From JAAFGT01 sp041485165 (GTDB taxonomy: Bacteria > Acidobacteriota > Terriglobia > Acidiferrales > UBA7541), in NCBI GenBank assembly GCA_041485165.1, contig JBGPJC010000002.1, positions 10,678 through 74,677 on the forward strand: 64,000 nt of DNA, written 5' to 3'. A program made the translations under genes and the position numbers. Shown here piece by piece: positions 8,823 through 17,374 of the stretch; within the stretch, counting starts at the first letter, position 1, and each line of letters opens with the position of its first letter. The notes beneath the pieces were generated by a model. That model had not been told where the DNA came from. It saw only the letters and a list, made by a program, of their open reading frames with translations, and did not search any database.

Positions 8823-9494
8823 TCAGGATGGAGTACCGGCGTGGTAGGTTTGCAGGATCAGGTCAGCGCGGCGGCGCACGCCGTACTTGGCCAGCACGTT
8901 GGAGACGTGGAACTTTACCGTGCGTTCGGAGAGCACCAGCCGCGCGGCAATCTCCTTGTTGGAAAGGTTTTCGAGCAGCGCATCCACCACTTGCCGCTCG
9001 CGCGGGCTCAGGCGGCGCCCCGCGCCGGGCTGCGCTCCGCGCGGCTGGGCCAGGACCGCGGTGACAAATCGTGAGAGCAGATTCCGCGGCACCCAGTATC
9101 CGGCGTCGCGCACCGCCCGGAGCGCGCCGGGCAACTGTTCGGCCGCGTCCGCATAACGGATGAGTCCGCGCACCCCCAGGCGGAGAAGAGCGAAGGAATT
9201 TTCCTCGCTGAACCTTTCCGCCACCAACACCAGCGGAATCAGCGGGGATTCAGAGCGGATCCGGCTTACCATGGCTTCGACGGCGGGGTGCGGCGCGTTG
9301 GCATCGAGGACCATCACTTTGGCCGCCGGAAGAGCTTCTGCAGAAACAGCCTGACCTGGCAGGTAATCGATGCGCCGGGTTACGGCGCTGAATCCCGCGC
9401 GAACAACAATCCGGCGAAATTCCTCCAGAACGAATGGGTGCGGAGAAATCACGCAGACGCGCACCGAGCGGCCGGGACTGGCTCGCCTTGCCAT
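8823..9494 (-). CDS. LuxR/NarL-type regulator with a degenerate receiver domain
   Basis: 223 residues. The N-terminal receiver-like domain (about 10-125) keeps a candidate phospho-acceptor Asp64 (VMVLDANAP). It lacks the usual acidic pair (VCVISPHPF in that place) and has Arg where the conserved Lys is expected (VRGLIRY). The C-terminal LuxR helix-turn-helix is intact (LSPRERQVV, then NKEIAARL and SERTVKFHVSNVL). No sensor kinase is adjacent. It probably binds DNA independently of ordinary phosphorylation. ATG at 9494 starts just ahead of the receiver fold. Confidence 0.85.
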   Translation of the reverse strand: MARRASPGRSVRVCVISPHPFVLEEFRRIVVRAGFSAVTRRIDYLPGQAVSAEALPAAKVMVLDANAPHPAVEAMVSRIRSESPLIPLVLVAERFSEENSFALLRLGVRGLIRYADAAEQLPGALRAVRDAGYWVPRNLLSRFVTAVLAQPRGAQPGAGRRLSPRERQVVDALLENLSNKEIAARLVLSERTVKFHVSNVLAKYGVRRRADLILQTYHAGTPS

Positions 9495-9594
9495 GTTTGA
9501 GGCTAACCCGGCAGGCGCGCGCGAACAACCTATAGCGCCGAATGGGTTACTGGCGGAACGGAACAAGGGAAGTCCTGGTCGCCGAGGATTTCCT

Positions 9595-9640
9595 GGAGTG
9601 CGGCGGCTTGTTTATCCTGAGCGTCCGGAAGGGCCGCCGC
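9595..9640 (+). repeat. GGAG-headed REP palindrome, long-loop form
   Basis: Head GGAG, one T, arm GCGGCGGC (9600-9607), a 25-base loop and arm GCCGCCGC (9633-9640). Copies of the same family are at 26715-26795 and 41937-41980. It lies in the gap between the divergent regulator gene and aguB. Confidence 0.6.
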
Positions 9641-9722
9641 GTTCTTAGTTGCGAGCGTGCTTCGAAAATACGGAGCTGTTCGCGTTTGGAGGATTCGAGC
9701 GAGTCTTGTAATCTACAAAGCC

Positions 9723-10631
9723 ATGCCCACGCCGCAAAAGTTCACCATCAGCCTGGTCCAGATGGCCTGCACGCCCGACCCGGCGGAGAATCTGGCCCGC
9801 GCCATTGCCCGCATCGAAGAATCAGCGCGGCGCGGCGCCCATCTGGTCTGCTTGCCGGAACTTTTCCGCTCGCAATACTTCTGCCAGCGCGAAGACGCCG
9901 CGCTGTTCGACCTCGCTGAGCCGGTGCCGGGCCCAACCACGCAAGCCATCAGCCGCGTGGCGCGGGAGCGTGGCGTGGTGGTGATCGCCCCGGTTTTCGA
10001 GCGCCGCGCGCCGGGCCTGTACCACAACAGCGCGGCGGTGATTGACGCCAGTGGAGAAATTGCCGGGCTCTACCGCAAGATGCACATTCCCGACGATCCC
10101 GCCTATTACGAAAAATTCTACTTTACTCCCGGCGACCTCGGGTTTCGCGCGTTCGACACCAGGGTGGGGCGGATTGCCACGCTGATTTGTTGGGACCAGT
10201 GGTATCCGGAGGGCGCGCGCCTAGCGGCGCTCGATGGCGCGTGCGTCATTTTCTATCCCACAGCGATCGGCTGGCACCCACAGGAGAAAGATGCTGTCGG
10301 CGCGGAGCAGCGCGATGCCTGGCGGACCATCCAGCGCGCTCACGCCATCGCCAACGGAGCCTACGTCGCGGTGGTCAACCGCGTCGGCCACGAGGTGACC
10401 CCGGCCGGCGGCGCCGGCATCGAGTTCTGGGGCACTTCGTTCATCGCCGACCCGTTCGGCGTCGAGTTGGCCGTGGGCTCGACCGACCGCGAGGAGATTC
10501 TCTTCGCCGATGTGGACCTGGCCCGCATCGAAGACGTGCGCCGCAACTGGCCGTTCCTCCGCGATCGCCGGATTGACGCCTACTCCGGCATCGAGCAACG
10601 ATTCCTGGACCGCCCGCTGCCAGACAAATGA
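9723..10631 (+). CDS. aguB: N-carbamoylputrescine amidase AguB
   Basis: Carbon-nitrogen hydrolase (nitrilase family) of 302 residues that hydrolyses N-carbamoylputrescine to putrescine, CO2 and ammonia. The Glu-Lys-Cys triad is visible: Glu in LPELFRSQYF, Lys in YRKMHIPDDP and Cys in LICWDQWYPE. Length and the YEKFYFTPGD segment match AguB rather than other nitrilases. The ATG at 9723 begins MPTPQKFTISLVQM, the usual family N-terminus. It overlaps aguA by ATGA, giving a two-gene operon for agmatine use. Confidence 0.93.
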   Translation: MPTPQKFTISLVQMACTPDPAENLARAIARIEESARRGAHLVCLPELFRSQYFCQREDAALFDLAEPVPGPTTQAISRVARERGVVVIAPVFERRAPGLYHNSAAVIDASGEIAGLYRKMHIPDDPAYYEKFYFTPGDLGFRAFDTRVGRIATLICWDQWYPEGARLAALDGACVIFYPTAIGWHPQEKDAVGAEQRDAWRTIQRAHAIANGAYVAVVNRVGHEVTPAGGAGIEFWGTSFIADPFGVELAVGSTDREEILFADVDLARIEDVRRNWPFLRDRRIDAYSGIEQRFLDRPLPDK

Positions 10632-11800
10632 CCGGGTCACGGAAACCGCTGAAGCGCGCATCGAAAAATTCCGTCCGCGCTCACGCCGCGTCTGCCGCCA
10701 CGGAGACACCCTCCTCACTGTCCTTCCGCATGCCCGCCGAGTGGGAGCGGCACGAGGCCACCTGGATCGGCTGGCCGCACAAAGAATCGGACTGGCCGGG
10801 AAAGATTGCGGCTATCCACTGGGTGTACGGCGAAATTGCCCGCAAGCTGGCCGAAGACGAATTCGTCCACATCCTGGTCTCAACGCGCGCGCAGGAAAAA
10901 CGCGCGCGGCACATCCTCAAGGACGCTCACGCCAATCTACGCCGCGTCCGCTTCTTCCACTTCCCTACCGACCGCGGCTGGACCAGGGACTCCGGACCGA
11001 TTTTTATCCGGCGCGATGCCGGCGCGTCAGGGAAACGAACTCAATGCGAAGTGGCCGTCACGCGGTTTCGTTTCTCCGCCTGGGCGCGTTATCCCGAATG
11101 GCGAAACGATGACCGCGTGCCGGAGCGCGCCGCAGCGAAGTTGGGTCTGCGACTATTTCCGGTAACTGCGCGCGGCCGCGGTTTTGTGCTCGAAGGCGGA
11201 AGCATTGATGTCAACGGCCGGGGAACGCTGCTGACCACCGAAGAGTGCCTGCTCGACACCAAAGTGCAGGTGCGCAATCCGGGACTGAGCCGCGCAGAGG
11301 TGGAGCGGACCATTTGCGACAGTCTGGGCGTGAGCAACATCCTGTGGCTGGGCAAGGGGATCGTCGGCGACGACACCCACGGCCATGTGGACGATTTCTG
11401 CCGGTTCGTCAGCCAGAAAACTGTGGTGCTCTGCGAGGAGAAGAATCCCCGCGACGTAAACCACCGCCCGCTCGAGGAAAATCGCGAACGCCTCGAAGGA
11501 ATGCGCCTGGAAGACGGCTCGCGGATCGCGGTGATGCGGCTGCCGATGCCAGCGCCACTCTGGTTCCGCGGTCAGCGTCTTCCCGCCAGCTATGCCAATT
11601 TTTATATCTGCAACGCCGGGGTGATGGTTCCCACCTTCAATGATCCGCGCGACCGCGTGGCGCTGGGAATCCTTGCAGAACTTTTCCCAGACCGGCCGGT
11701 GATCGGCATTCACGCCGTGGACCTGGTGTGGGGATTCGGGACACTGCACTGCTTGACGCAGCAGCAACCGGCGGGAGGTGGGAAAACCAGCCGCCGCTAG
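10628..11800 (+). CDS. aguA: Agmatine deiminase AguA
   Basis: Converts agmatine to N-carbamoylputrescine and ammonia, the step before AguB. 390 residues of the PPAD/agmatine deiminase family. Visible are WERHEATWIGWPH near the N-terminus, RDSGPIFI, EGGSIDVNG, DDTHGHVDDFCRF and the C-terminal active-site Cys in GTLHCLTQQ. The ATG overlaps the aguB stop. The gene meets the RDD gene tail to tail with the two stop codons sharing CTAG. Arginine decarboxylase, which would supply agmatine, is not in the window. Confidence 0.94.
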   Translation: MTGSRKPLKRASKNSVRAHAASAATETPSSLSFRMPAEWERHEATWIGWPHKESDWPGKIAAIHWVYGEIARKLAEDEFVHILVSTRAQEKRARHILKDAHANLRRVRFFHFPTDRGWTRDSGPIFIRRDAGASGKRTQCEVAVTRFRFSAWARYPEWRNDDRVPERAAAKLGLRLFPVTARGRGFVLEGGSIDVNGRGTLLTTEECLLDTKVQVRNPGLSRAEVERTICDSLGVSNILWLGKGIVGDDTHGHVDDFCRFVSQKTVVLCEEKNPRDVNHRPLEENRERLEGMRLEDGSRIAVMRLPMPAPLWFRGQRLPASYANFYICNAGVMVPTFNDPRDRVALGILAELFPDRPVIGIHAVDLVWGFGTLHCLTQQQPAGGGKTSRR

Positions 11801-12621
11801 CGCCCCGAGCGGCGCTGGCTGGCCAGCGACTCGAGGAATGCTTCCGTCGCGCGGCGTTCCTCAGGAGGCACGCTGAGCCGGGCGGCGAGGCGATCGGCTA
11901 TCTGCTTGGCCATTCTCGCGCGGACCTCGGAAGCCAGCGACGCCCGCCGTTCGAGAAATGCTTCGACCAATTCCAGTTCGGCAGTGGAGAGTTGCCCGGC
12001 GATGTTGAGCTGCGTTTCGCTTTGCGGCGCTTCCACGCTGCGCTGGTCGCCGCGCAGCCACAGCGGCGCGCTCTCTTCGAGCTGCTTTTCCACGACCACC
12101 ACTGTCCCGGCGACATAGTCGCCCAACCTCTTATTCTGGCTGCTGAGCAAGACGCTGATGATTCCCACGGCATAGAAGCTGGGGAGCTGGTCCACGATGC
12201 GGAGCAGGTTGCGCGCCACCGAGTCGTAGGGCGTGATCGGCGCCCCGGACTCGCGAATCACGCGGATGCCGGCGCGGCGCTTCCCCGGAGTCTGTCCATT
12301 CCACACGCTTTCGAAGAGGGCGAAGTAACCGTAATAAATGACGAATGCGATCAGCAAAGCCACGGCCAGCGTCCACGTCCAGCCGGTGGGCCAGAAGCGC
12401 GCGTTGAATGCGGTGACCATCATGACCAGGATGAACAGAAGCGCGAATGCGCCGAGCTGAATCAGCGTGTCAATCGCCAGAGCCAGGAAGCGGCTGCCAA
12501 TTCCGGCCAGAGGAAACTCCAGCGGAGTCTGCTCGGGAGTTTCGATGGTAAGCTTGTCGTCAACCGGCGGCGAACCGGAGGAAAATTGTCCGCTGCTCGA
12601 GGCCACCGATGATCTCCTCAC
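11797..12621 (-). CDS. RDD-family integral membrane protein
   Basis: 274 residues. The RDD domain spans about residues 30-185: GSRFLALAIDTLIQLGAF holds the Arg and Asp, with further membrane segments and KRLGDYVAGTVVV at its end. A cytoplasmic C-terminal part follows that is rich in Glu, Arg and Ala. The start is taken as GTG at 12621 (GTG at 12606 is also possible). It overlaps head to head with the SpoIIM gene, so both promoters must lie inside coding sequence. RDD and SpoIIM genes often accompany MoxR/DUF58 clusters. Confidence 0.83.
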   Translation of the reverse strand: MRRSSVASSSGQFSSGSPPVDDKLTIETPEQTPLEFPLAGIGSRFLALAIDTLIQLGAFALLFILVMMVTAFNARFWPTGWTWTLAVALLIAFVIYYGYFALFESVWNGQTPGKRRAGIRVIRESGAPITPYDSVARNLLRIVDQLPSFYAVGIISVLLSSQNKRLGDYVAGTVVVVEKQLEESAPLWLRGDQRSVEAPQSETQLNIAGQLSTAELELVEAFLERRASLASEVRARMAKQIADRLAARLSVPPEERRATEAFLESLASQRRSGR

Positions 12622-13574
12622 GCTGGCTGCGCAAACGCCAGCCCTACTGGTCGCGCCTGGAAAGCTTGGTCAAGCGCGCCGACCGCGTCGGTATCCGTAG
12701 CGGTATCAGCACTCTCTCCCACCAGGAATTGCAGGAGCTCGGACTCCTCTACCGCCAGACGGCCTCGGACCTGGCCACCGTGCGCGAGGACCACGCCAGC
12801 CGGCAACTGGCGACGTTTCTCAACCGGCTGCTGGGCCGGGCGCACAACTTGATTTACACCGGCCAGCGCCCTTCCCCGATGGGCATTGTGCGCTTTTACA
12901 CGCATACATTTCCACAGACGTTTCGCGCCACGGCGCATCTGACGCTGGCGGCATTCGTGGTGTTTCTGTTCGGCGCGCTGCTGGCCTTCCTGGTCGCGGT
13001 GCGTGACCCGGCGTTTTCACGCTACCTGCTGGGGCCGGACATGATGGCGACGATCGAACGGCGGCAAATGTGGACCGAATCGGTAATTGCCGTGAAGCCG
13101 CTGGCCGCCAGCGGGATCATGACCAACAACCTTTCGGTTTCCTTTCTGACATTTGCCAGCGGAATACTCGCAGGGTTGGGGACCCTCTACCTGCTGTTCT
13201 TCAACGGTGTCCTGATCGGCGTAATCGGAGCGGCATGCTGGCAGGCAGGGTTGAGTCTGGGGCTGTGGAGCTTTGTTGCGCCGCACGGTGTGCTCGAGCT
13301 GCCGGCGATTTTTATCGCCGGAGGCGCCGGCCTTCTGCTCGGCCGCGGCCTGCTCTTCCCCGGCCTGTTGCCCCGCCGCCAGTCGCTGGCCCGAGCGGGC
13401 GCGGAGGCGGTGCGTCTTGTGCTGGGAATTATCCCGGTGCTGGTGGTGGCGGGAGTGATTGAGGGCTTCATCTCGCCGTCGCACATTCCCGCGGGGTTGA
13501 AGTTCCTACTCGCTGGGATGAACGCCGCGGTGTTTACTGTCTACCTCACCCAGGCCGGGCGGGGGGCCGCGTAG
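12609..13574 (+). CDS. Stage II sporulation protein M (SpoIIM/DUF95) family membrane protein
   Basis: 321 residues. A cytoplasmic N-terminal helical region of about 100 residues is followed by several membrane helices, including the family segment SFLTFASGILAGLGTLYLLFFNG and the HGVLELPAIFIAG motif. It is not evidence of sporulation, since this family is widespread beside MoxR ATPases. The TAG stop (13572-13574) is supplied by the GTAG head of a REP palindrome that starts at 13571. Confidence 0.87.
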   Translation: MISSRWLRKRQPYWSRLESLVKRADRVGIRSGISTLSHQELQELGLLYRQTASDLATVREDHASRQLATFLNRLLGRAHNLIYTGQRPSPMGIVRFYTHTFPQTFRATAHLTLAAFVVFLFGALLAFLVAVRDPAFSRYLLGPDMMATIERRQMWTESVIAVKPLAASGIMTNNLSVSFLTFASGILAGLGTLYLLFFNGVLIGVIGAACWQAGLSLGLWSFVAPHGVLELPAIFIAGGAGLLLGRGLLFPGLLPRRQSLARAGAEAVRLVLGIIPVLVVAGVIEGFISPSHIPAGLKFLLAGMNAAVFTVYLTQAGRGAA

Positions 13575-13628
13575 GGGCGGCTTTACGCCGCCCTTTCGCC
13601 GACAGGGGCGGGATAAACCCGCCCCTAC
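13571..13628. repeat. Inverted pair of GTAG-headed REP palindromes
   Basis: First unit: GTAG, GGGCGGC, TTTAC, GCCGCCC. Second unit on the other strand: GTAG, GGGGCGGG, TTTAT, CCCGCCCC. The pair sits between the convergent SpoIIM and DUF58 genes and may also act as a two-way terminator. A near copy lies at 31420-31479. The first head overlaps the SpoIIM stop codon. Confidence 0.75.
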
Positions 13629-13659
13629 GGCGCTGAGCCCGTGGCGTGAAAAATCCAAC

Positions 13660-15129
13660 CTAGAGCAGACTCCGCTCCTTGATCTCCAAATAATGATTGA
13701 TCACCGCGGTGGAAAGCCTCCCCGGCTCAACCTCCACGGTGAGCACGCCTTGCTGCCGCAGGCCGCGGAGCAGCAGGTCGCGGCGGTGGACCATCTGTTG
13801 CGCGGCGGCGGAGCGGTACATCTCCGCCTGAGTCGCAGGCGTTGCGGCAGCCAAGCGCTCGAGGTCGGGCTGCGCCAGCACCACGAAGAGAACCAGGTGG
13901 CGTGGAGCAAGCCGCAGCGCCCCTTCGATCACTTCCGGCATCGCCGAAGTCTCCGCCAGATCGGTGAGCCAAACCACCAGACCGCGGCGTTTTTGCACGC
14001 GCAGCAACTCTTCAGCGGCCAGGGCGTGATCGCCCTCAAAAGGCTCGGAGCGCACTTGTGCCAGTGATTCGGCGAGCTGACGAAGCTGCGGAGTCCCGCG
14101 AGCGGCGTTCAGCCGCTGTTGCAGGCGCCGGCCATACGCAATCAAGCCCACGCGGTCGCCGGAAAACAGCGCCACATGCGCCAGGGTAAGCGCAGCATTG
14201 ACGGCGTAGTCCAGCTTCTCGAGTGCCGCTTCGCCGCCGGGCTGCGCCACGCGCGCGCGCAGCAGGCGTCCAGCATCCACGATGGTCCAGACGGCCTGGC
14301 TGCGTTCGATCTGGTGAACCTTGGTGACCAAACTGCGGCGCCGTGCGGATGCCGTCCAGCAGATGTCGCGCATTTCATCGCCTTGGCGGTATTCACGCAG
14401 GCTTTCAAATTCGCGTCCCTGTCCGCGGCGCCGCTTGAGACGCTTTTCCAGCTCCACCTGCCGGCTGCGGATCAGAAAAATCGTCTGCCGCCGCGCCTCC
14501 TCAAGGTTGGGATACACCCGGACGGTCTGAGCGACTTCCGCCGTTACCCAGCGCTCGGCGATTCGGAAACGGCTCTCGACACGCAAGGAGATTTTGCCGA
14601 TGCGCGCGTCTCCTCTCTCGATTGGAAAAATCGGGTAACTTCCCTTCCCCGGACGGCCGGGCGCGGCGAGCAGTTCCAACTCTGCCGGCGCTGGGCACAG
14701 AGCCGCGGGGACGTCGTCCACAAGCTGGATGCGCACCGGCGTGCGGCCGTGATTGCGCACCTCCACATCAATCTCGCTGCGGCTGGAGAGCGATGGCGGC
14801 CGTTTCCACATGCGCAGAACTTCAAAATCGCGGGCGCGAGGGATGCCTGCCAGGTCGGCGCACCACACCCCCAGCACGAACAGATCCCATAAAAACATCC
14901 CGAAGAGAAAACGGCGGTCCCACCACGCCGGCGCCAGCCAAACAAGACCGAAGAAGAGTAGAAGATAAAACCGCGGCCCGAAGCCGAACGCCAACCGATT
15001 CGCCGGACGCCCGCGGGCGGCCATGGCAAGAGGCAAAAAACTGGTGGGTGAGACAAACAGCGCTCCGGAAGCTGCGGTCAGCGGCGGAGGCGCCTCGAGA
15101 GGAATGAGCGGCTGGGGTTTCGCGCTCAT
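13660..15129 (-). CDS. DUF58 domain-containing membrane-anchored protein
   Basis: 489 residues. Two hydrophobic segments near the N-terminus are followed by a beta-rich region. The DUF58 signature is at about residues 235-275 (GREFESLREYRQGDEMRDI, then CWTASARR). A von Willebrand-A-like fold follows (AVWTIVDAGRLLR, RGLVVWLTDLAE). DUF58 proteins are partners of MoxR AAA ATPases, and this gene lies 71 bases after moxR on the same strand. It is the last gene of the minus-strand operon. The role is probably assembly or maturation of a cell-envelope complex. Confidence 0.87.
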   Translation of the reverse strand: MSAKPQPLIPLEAPPPLTAASGALFVSPTSFLPLAMAARGRPANRLAFGFGPRFYLLLFFGLVWLAPAWWDRRFLFGMFLWDLFVLGVWCADLAGIPRARDFEVLRMWKRPPSLSSRSEIDVEVRNHGRTPVRIQLVDDVPAALCPAPAELELLAAPGRPGKGSYPIFPIERGDARIGKISLRVESRFRIAERWVTAEVAQTVRVYPNLEEARRQTIFLIRSRQVELEKRLKRRRGQGREFESLREYRQGDEMRDICWTASARRRSLVTKVHQIERSQAVWTIVDAGRLLRARVAQPGGEAALEKLDYAVNAALTLAHVALFSGDRVGLIAYGRRLQQRLNAARGTPQLRQLAESLAQVRSEPFEGDHALAAEELLRVQKRRGLVVWLTDLAETSAMPEVIEGALRLAPRHLVLFVVLAQPDLERLAAATPATQAEMYRSAAAQQMVHRRDLLLRGLRQQGVLTVEVEPGRLSTAVINHYLEIKERSLL

Positions 15130-15200
15130 CGTGACGGTTCCTGTTGCATCAGTCCCACTGTCCGGTGGCTCGCTCGATCCATCAGCTTCACTTCGCCGGC

Positions 15201-16151
15201 CTACTTGGGCACTTCGACGCTGGAAACGATCGCGGTTACCGCCTGGTCGGTGGTCAATCCTTCCAGGTCCGCTTCGGGCTTCAACAGCAGGCGATGGCGC
15301 AGGACCGGACGCGCGGCAACCTTCACGTCGTCGGGGATCAGGTAGTCGCGTCCATCAAGCGCGGCAATGCCCTTGGCGACGCTGAGCAGATGGATGGCCG
15401 CGCGCGGGCTGGCGCCGAGAGAAATCGACGGCCAGTCGCGCGAGCGCCGCACCAACGCGGTGATGTACTTGAAGAGCGCAGGCTCGACGCGCGTCGCCGC
15501 GACCTCTTTCCGCGCGGCCTGCAGCGTCTCCGCGCTGACGGGCTCGATCTTCAGGCGGTCGAGGTCCTGCGAGTCGAAACCCTCATGGACGTGTTGCAGG
15601 ATGTTTGCTTCGCCCGCGGCGTCGGGATAGACGAAACGGATCTTCATCAGGAAGCGGTCGAGCTGGGCCTCCGGCAGCGGGTAGGTGCCCTCAAACTCGA
15701 TGGGATTCTGCGTCGCAAATACCGTGAAGAATCCGCCCAAGGGATAGCGCGTTCCGTCCACGGTCACCTGACGCTCTTCCATGGCCTCCAGCAGCGCCGA
15801 CTGCGTGCGCGGCGGCGTGCGGTTGATTTCGTCCACCAGCAGCAGGTCGGTGAACAGCGGCCCACGGTGGAACGAAAAGCTGGACTGGGCCATATTGAAG
15901 ATATTTGTTCCGGTGATGTCGGCGGGCATCAAGTCCGGAGTGCACTGCACGCGCTGGAAATTGAGGCGCATCACCCGCGCCAGCGCTTTGACCGAGAGAG
16001 TCTTGGCCAGTCCCGGGACACCCTCCAGCAGGGCGTGTCCTCCGCACAGCAGGACGAGCAGCAGCTCTTTGAGCGGGTCTTGCTGGCCTATGATCGCTTT
16101 GCCCAGTTCGCCGCGGACGTGTGCGGCGAGCTGGGCCACCTGTTCTGCCAT
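15201..16151 (-). CDS. moxR: MoxR-family AAA+ ATPase
   Basis: 316 residues. Walker A GVPGLAKT is near residue 45, Walker B is LLLVDEINRT, and the sensor segment ATQNPIEFEGTYPLPEAQLD is typical of MoxR, as are the Arg finger and the AAA lid C-terminus. The family acts as a chaperone-like ATPase with DUF58/VWA partners. Its ATG overlaps the DUF4350 stop (TGATG), so expression is coupled. The set DUF4129-DUF4350-MoxR-DUF58 in order is a well-known conserved cluster whose exact target is not established. Confidence 0.92.
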   Translation of the reverse strand: MAEQVAQLAAHVRGELGKAIIGQQDPLKELLLVLLCGGHALLEGVPGLAKTLSVKALARVMRLNFQRVQCTPDLMPADITGTNIFNMAQSSFSFHRGPLFTDLLLVDEINRTPPRTQSALLEAMEERQVTVDGTRYPLGGFFTVFATQNPIEFEGTYPLPEAQLDRFLMKIRFVYPDAAGEANILQHVHEGFDSQDLDRLKIEPVSAETLQAARKEVAATRVEPALFKYITALVRRSRDWPSISLGASPRAAIHLLSVAKGIAALDGRDYLIPDDVKVAARPVLRHRLLLKPEADLEGLTTDQAVTAIVSSVEVPK

Positions 16152-17374
16152 CAGCGCTTCTCCTTGGAAGACTTTCCCTTGCCGCGAACTGTATGCACGG
16201 CACCGGGGCCGAGTTCGAGGCGTTCGGTGTACCGGCCGAGTGCCTGGACCATGGCCAGGGCTTGCGGATTGCTGACCGCGGGTTTTGCAGCGGCCTGCTC
16301 GACCCGCGCCAGTGCTTCGCCGGCTCCCGCTGCCTGCGGACCCAACCGTTCGCGCGCCACGCGGCCCAACTCCGCGGCGCTGGTAATCGCCGGCAGCCCC
16401 AGGCGCCTGGTAAGCAGAAAGCGAAAGCGCTGCCCGGCCACTCCGAGAACCGCAGGCGCGGCTCCGGCGCGCTGGTAGAGCCCGCCCAGGGATTCCACGA
16501 ACTCCAGCGGTGAAAGCCTAGAGACAACCGCAGCGGCGCGCACCGGGCCGCTGCGCCGTCCAAAAGTGAATACCAGCGCGAAGGCCACCAATCCCAATTG
16601 CAACAGGGCCCAAGGCACCGGCGTCCCGGCCAGGTACGTCCAGATCGACCCGCGCTCGCCGTGATAATACTCGTCCCAGAGTACGCGCGCACCCTTGGGT
16701 TGCCCCACAGAGTTCAGAAATAATTCCAGGTTGTGGCTGGCGGAGATGCCCGCGTTGGTCAGCGGAACGCTCGAGGCCCACCACACTGCGCGGCCCTCCT
16801 TCACCGCGTAGCTAACCACCACGGGCTGCTGCTCATCTCCATAAAGGATGGCATGCGAAGCGCTGGGGGCGCGCCATCGCGCGGTGGACGGGAGCTGGAT
16901 CTCTGGAGCGTCTCGAGTGATGGCGCTGGGCATCCGGGCCGCGAAGGTGAGCCACTCGGTCTGCAGAGACGCCGAAGGCCGCGCCGAGCCTTCGGGCAAA
17001 ATATTGCCGCCGGCTGGCCCCGTAGCCAGCACGCTGCCCCCCTTTTCAATAAAGCTGCGCAGCGCCCGGCGTTCCTCATCCGAAGGGGGGATGATTGGAT
17101 CGGCGAGGATCAGCACGACACCTGTGGGGTCCTGAGGCAATTCCGTGGGAGAACCCTGCCAGCGTTCGAGGTTGTATCCCGAATCCTTGAGCAAAAAATA
17201 AGCCGCGCAAGCCCCGTCCGAGGCGTAGGAATGGCTGGAAGGAATGCCGTTGCTCTGCGATTCGGCAGACGGCCCGGCCACCACGATAAGAGTAAACACC
17301 AGCAGGAGCACTCCCCCCACGATGTAGAGCATCTTCCGGTCGCCGCTATCGAGGCCAGAGATTAGAAATGGCAT
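16151..17374 (-). CDS. DUF4350 domain-containing membrane protein
   Basis: 407 residues. One N-terminal membrane helix (MLYIVGGVLLLVFTLIVVAG) precedes a DUF4350-like extracytoplasmic domain (SHSYASDGACAAYFLLKDSG through GGSVLATGPAGG). A second helix (PWALLQLGLVAFALVFTFG) and a cytoplasmic helical tail ending in Lys/Arg follow. The start overlaps the DUF4129 gene by 13 bases and the end overlaps moxR. The substrate is unknown. Confidence 0.82.
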   Translation of the reverse strand: MPFLISGLDSGDRKMLYIVGGVLLLVFTLIVVAGPSAESQSNGIPSSHSYASDGACAAYFLLKDSGYNLERWQGSPTELPQDPTGVVLILADPIIPPSDEERRALRSFIEKGGSVLATGPAGGNILPEGSARPSASLQTEWLTFAARMPSAITRDAPEIQLPSTARWRAPSASHAILYGDEQQPVVVSYAVKEGRAVWWASSVPLTNAGISASHNLELFLNSVGQPKGARVLWDEYYHGERGSIWTYLAGTPVPWALLQLGLVAFALVFTFGRRSGPVRAAAVVSRLSPLEFVESLGGLYQRAGAAPAVLGVAGQRFRFLLTRRLGLPAITSAAELGRVARERLGPQAAGAGEALARVEQAAAKPAVSNPQALAMVQALGRYTERLELGPGAVHTVRGKGKSSKEKR

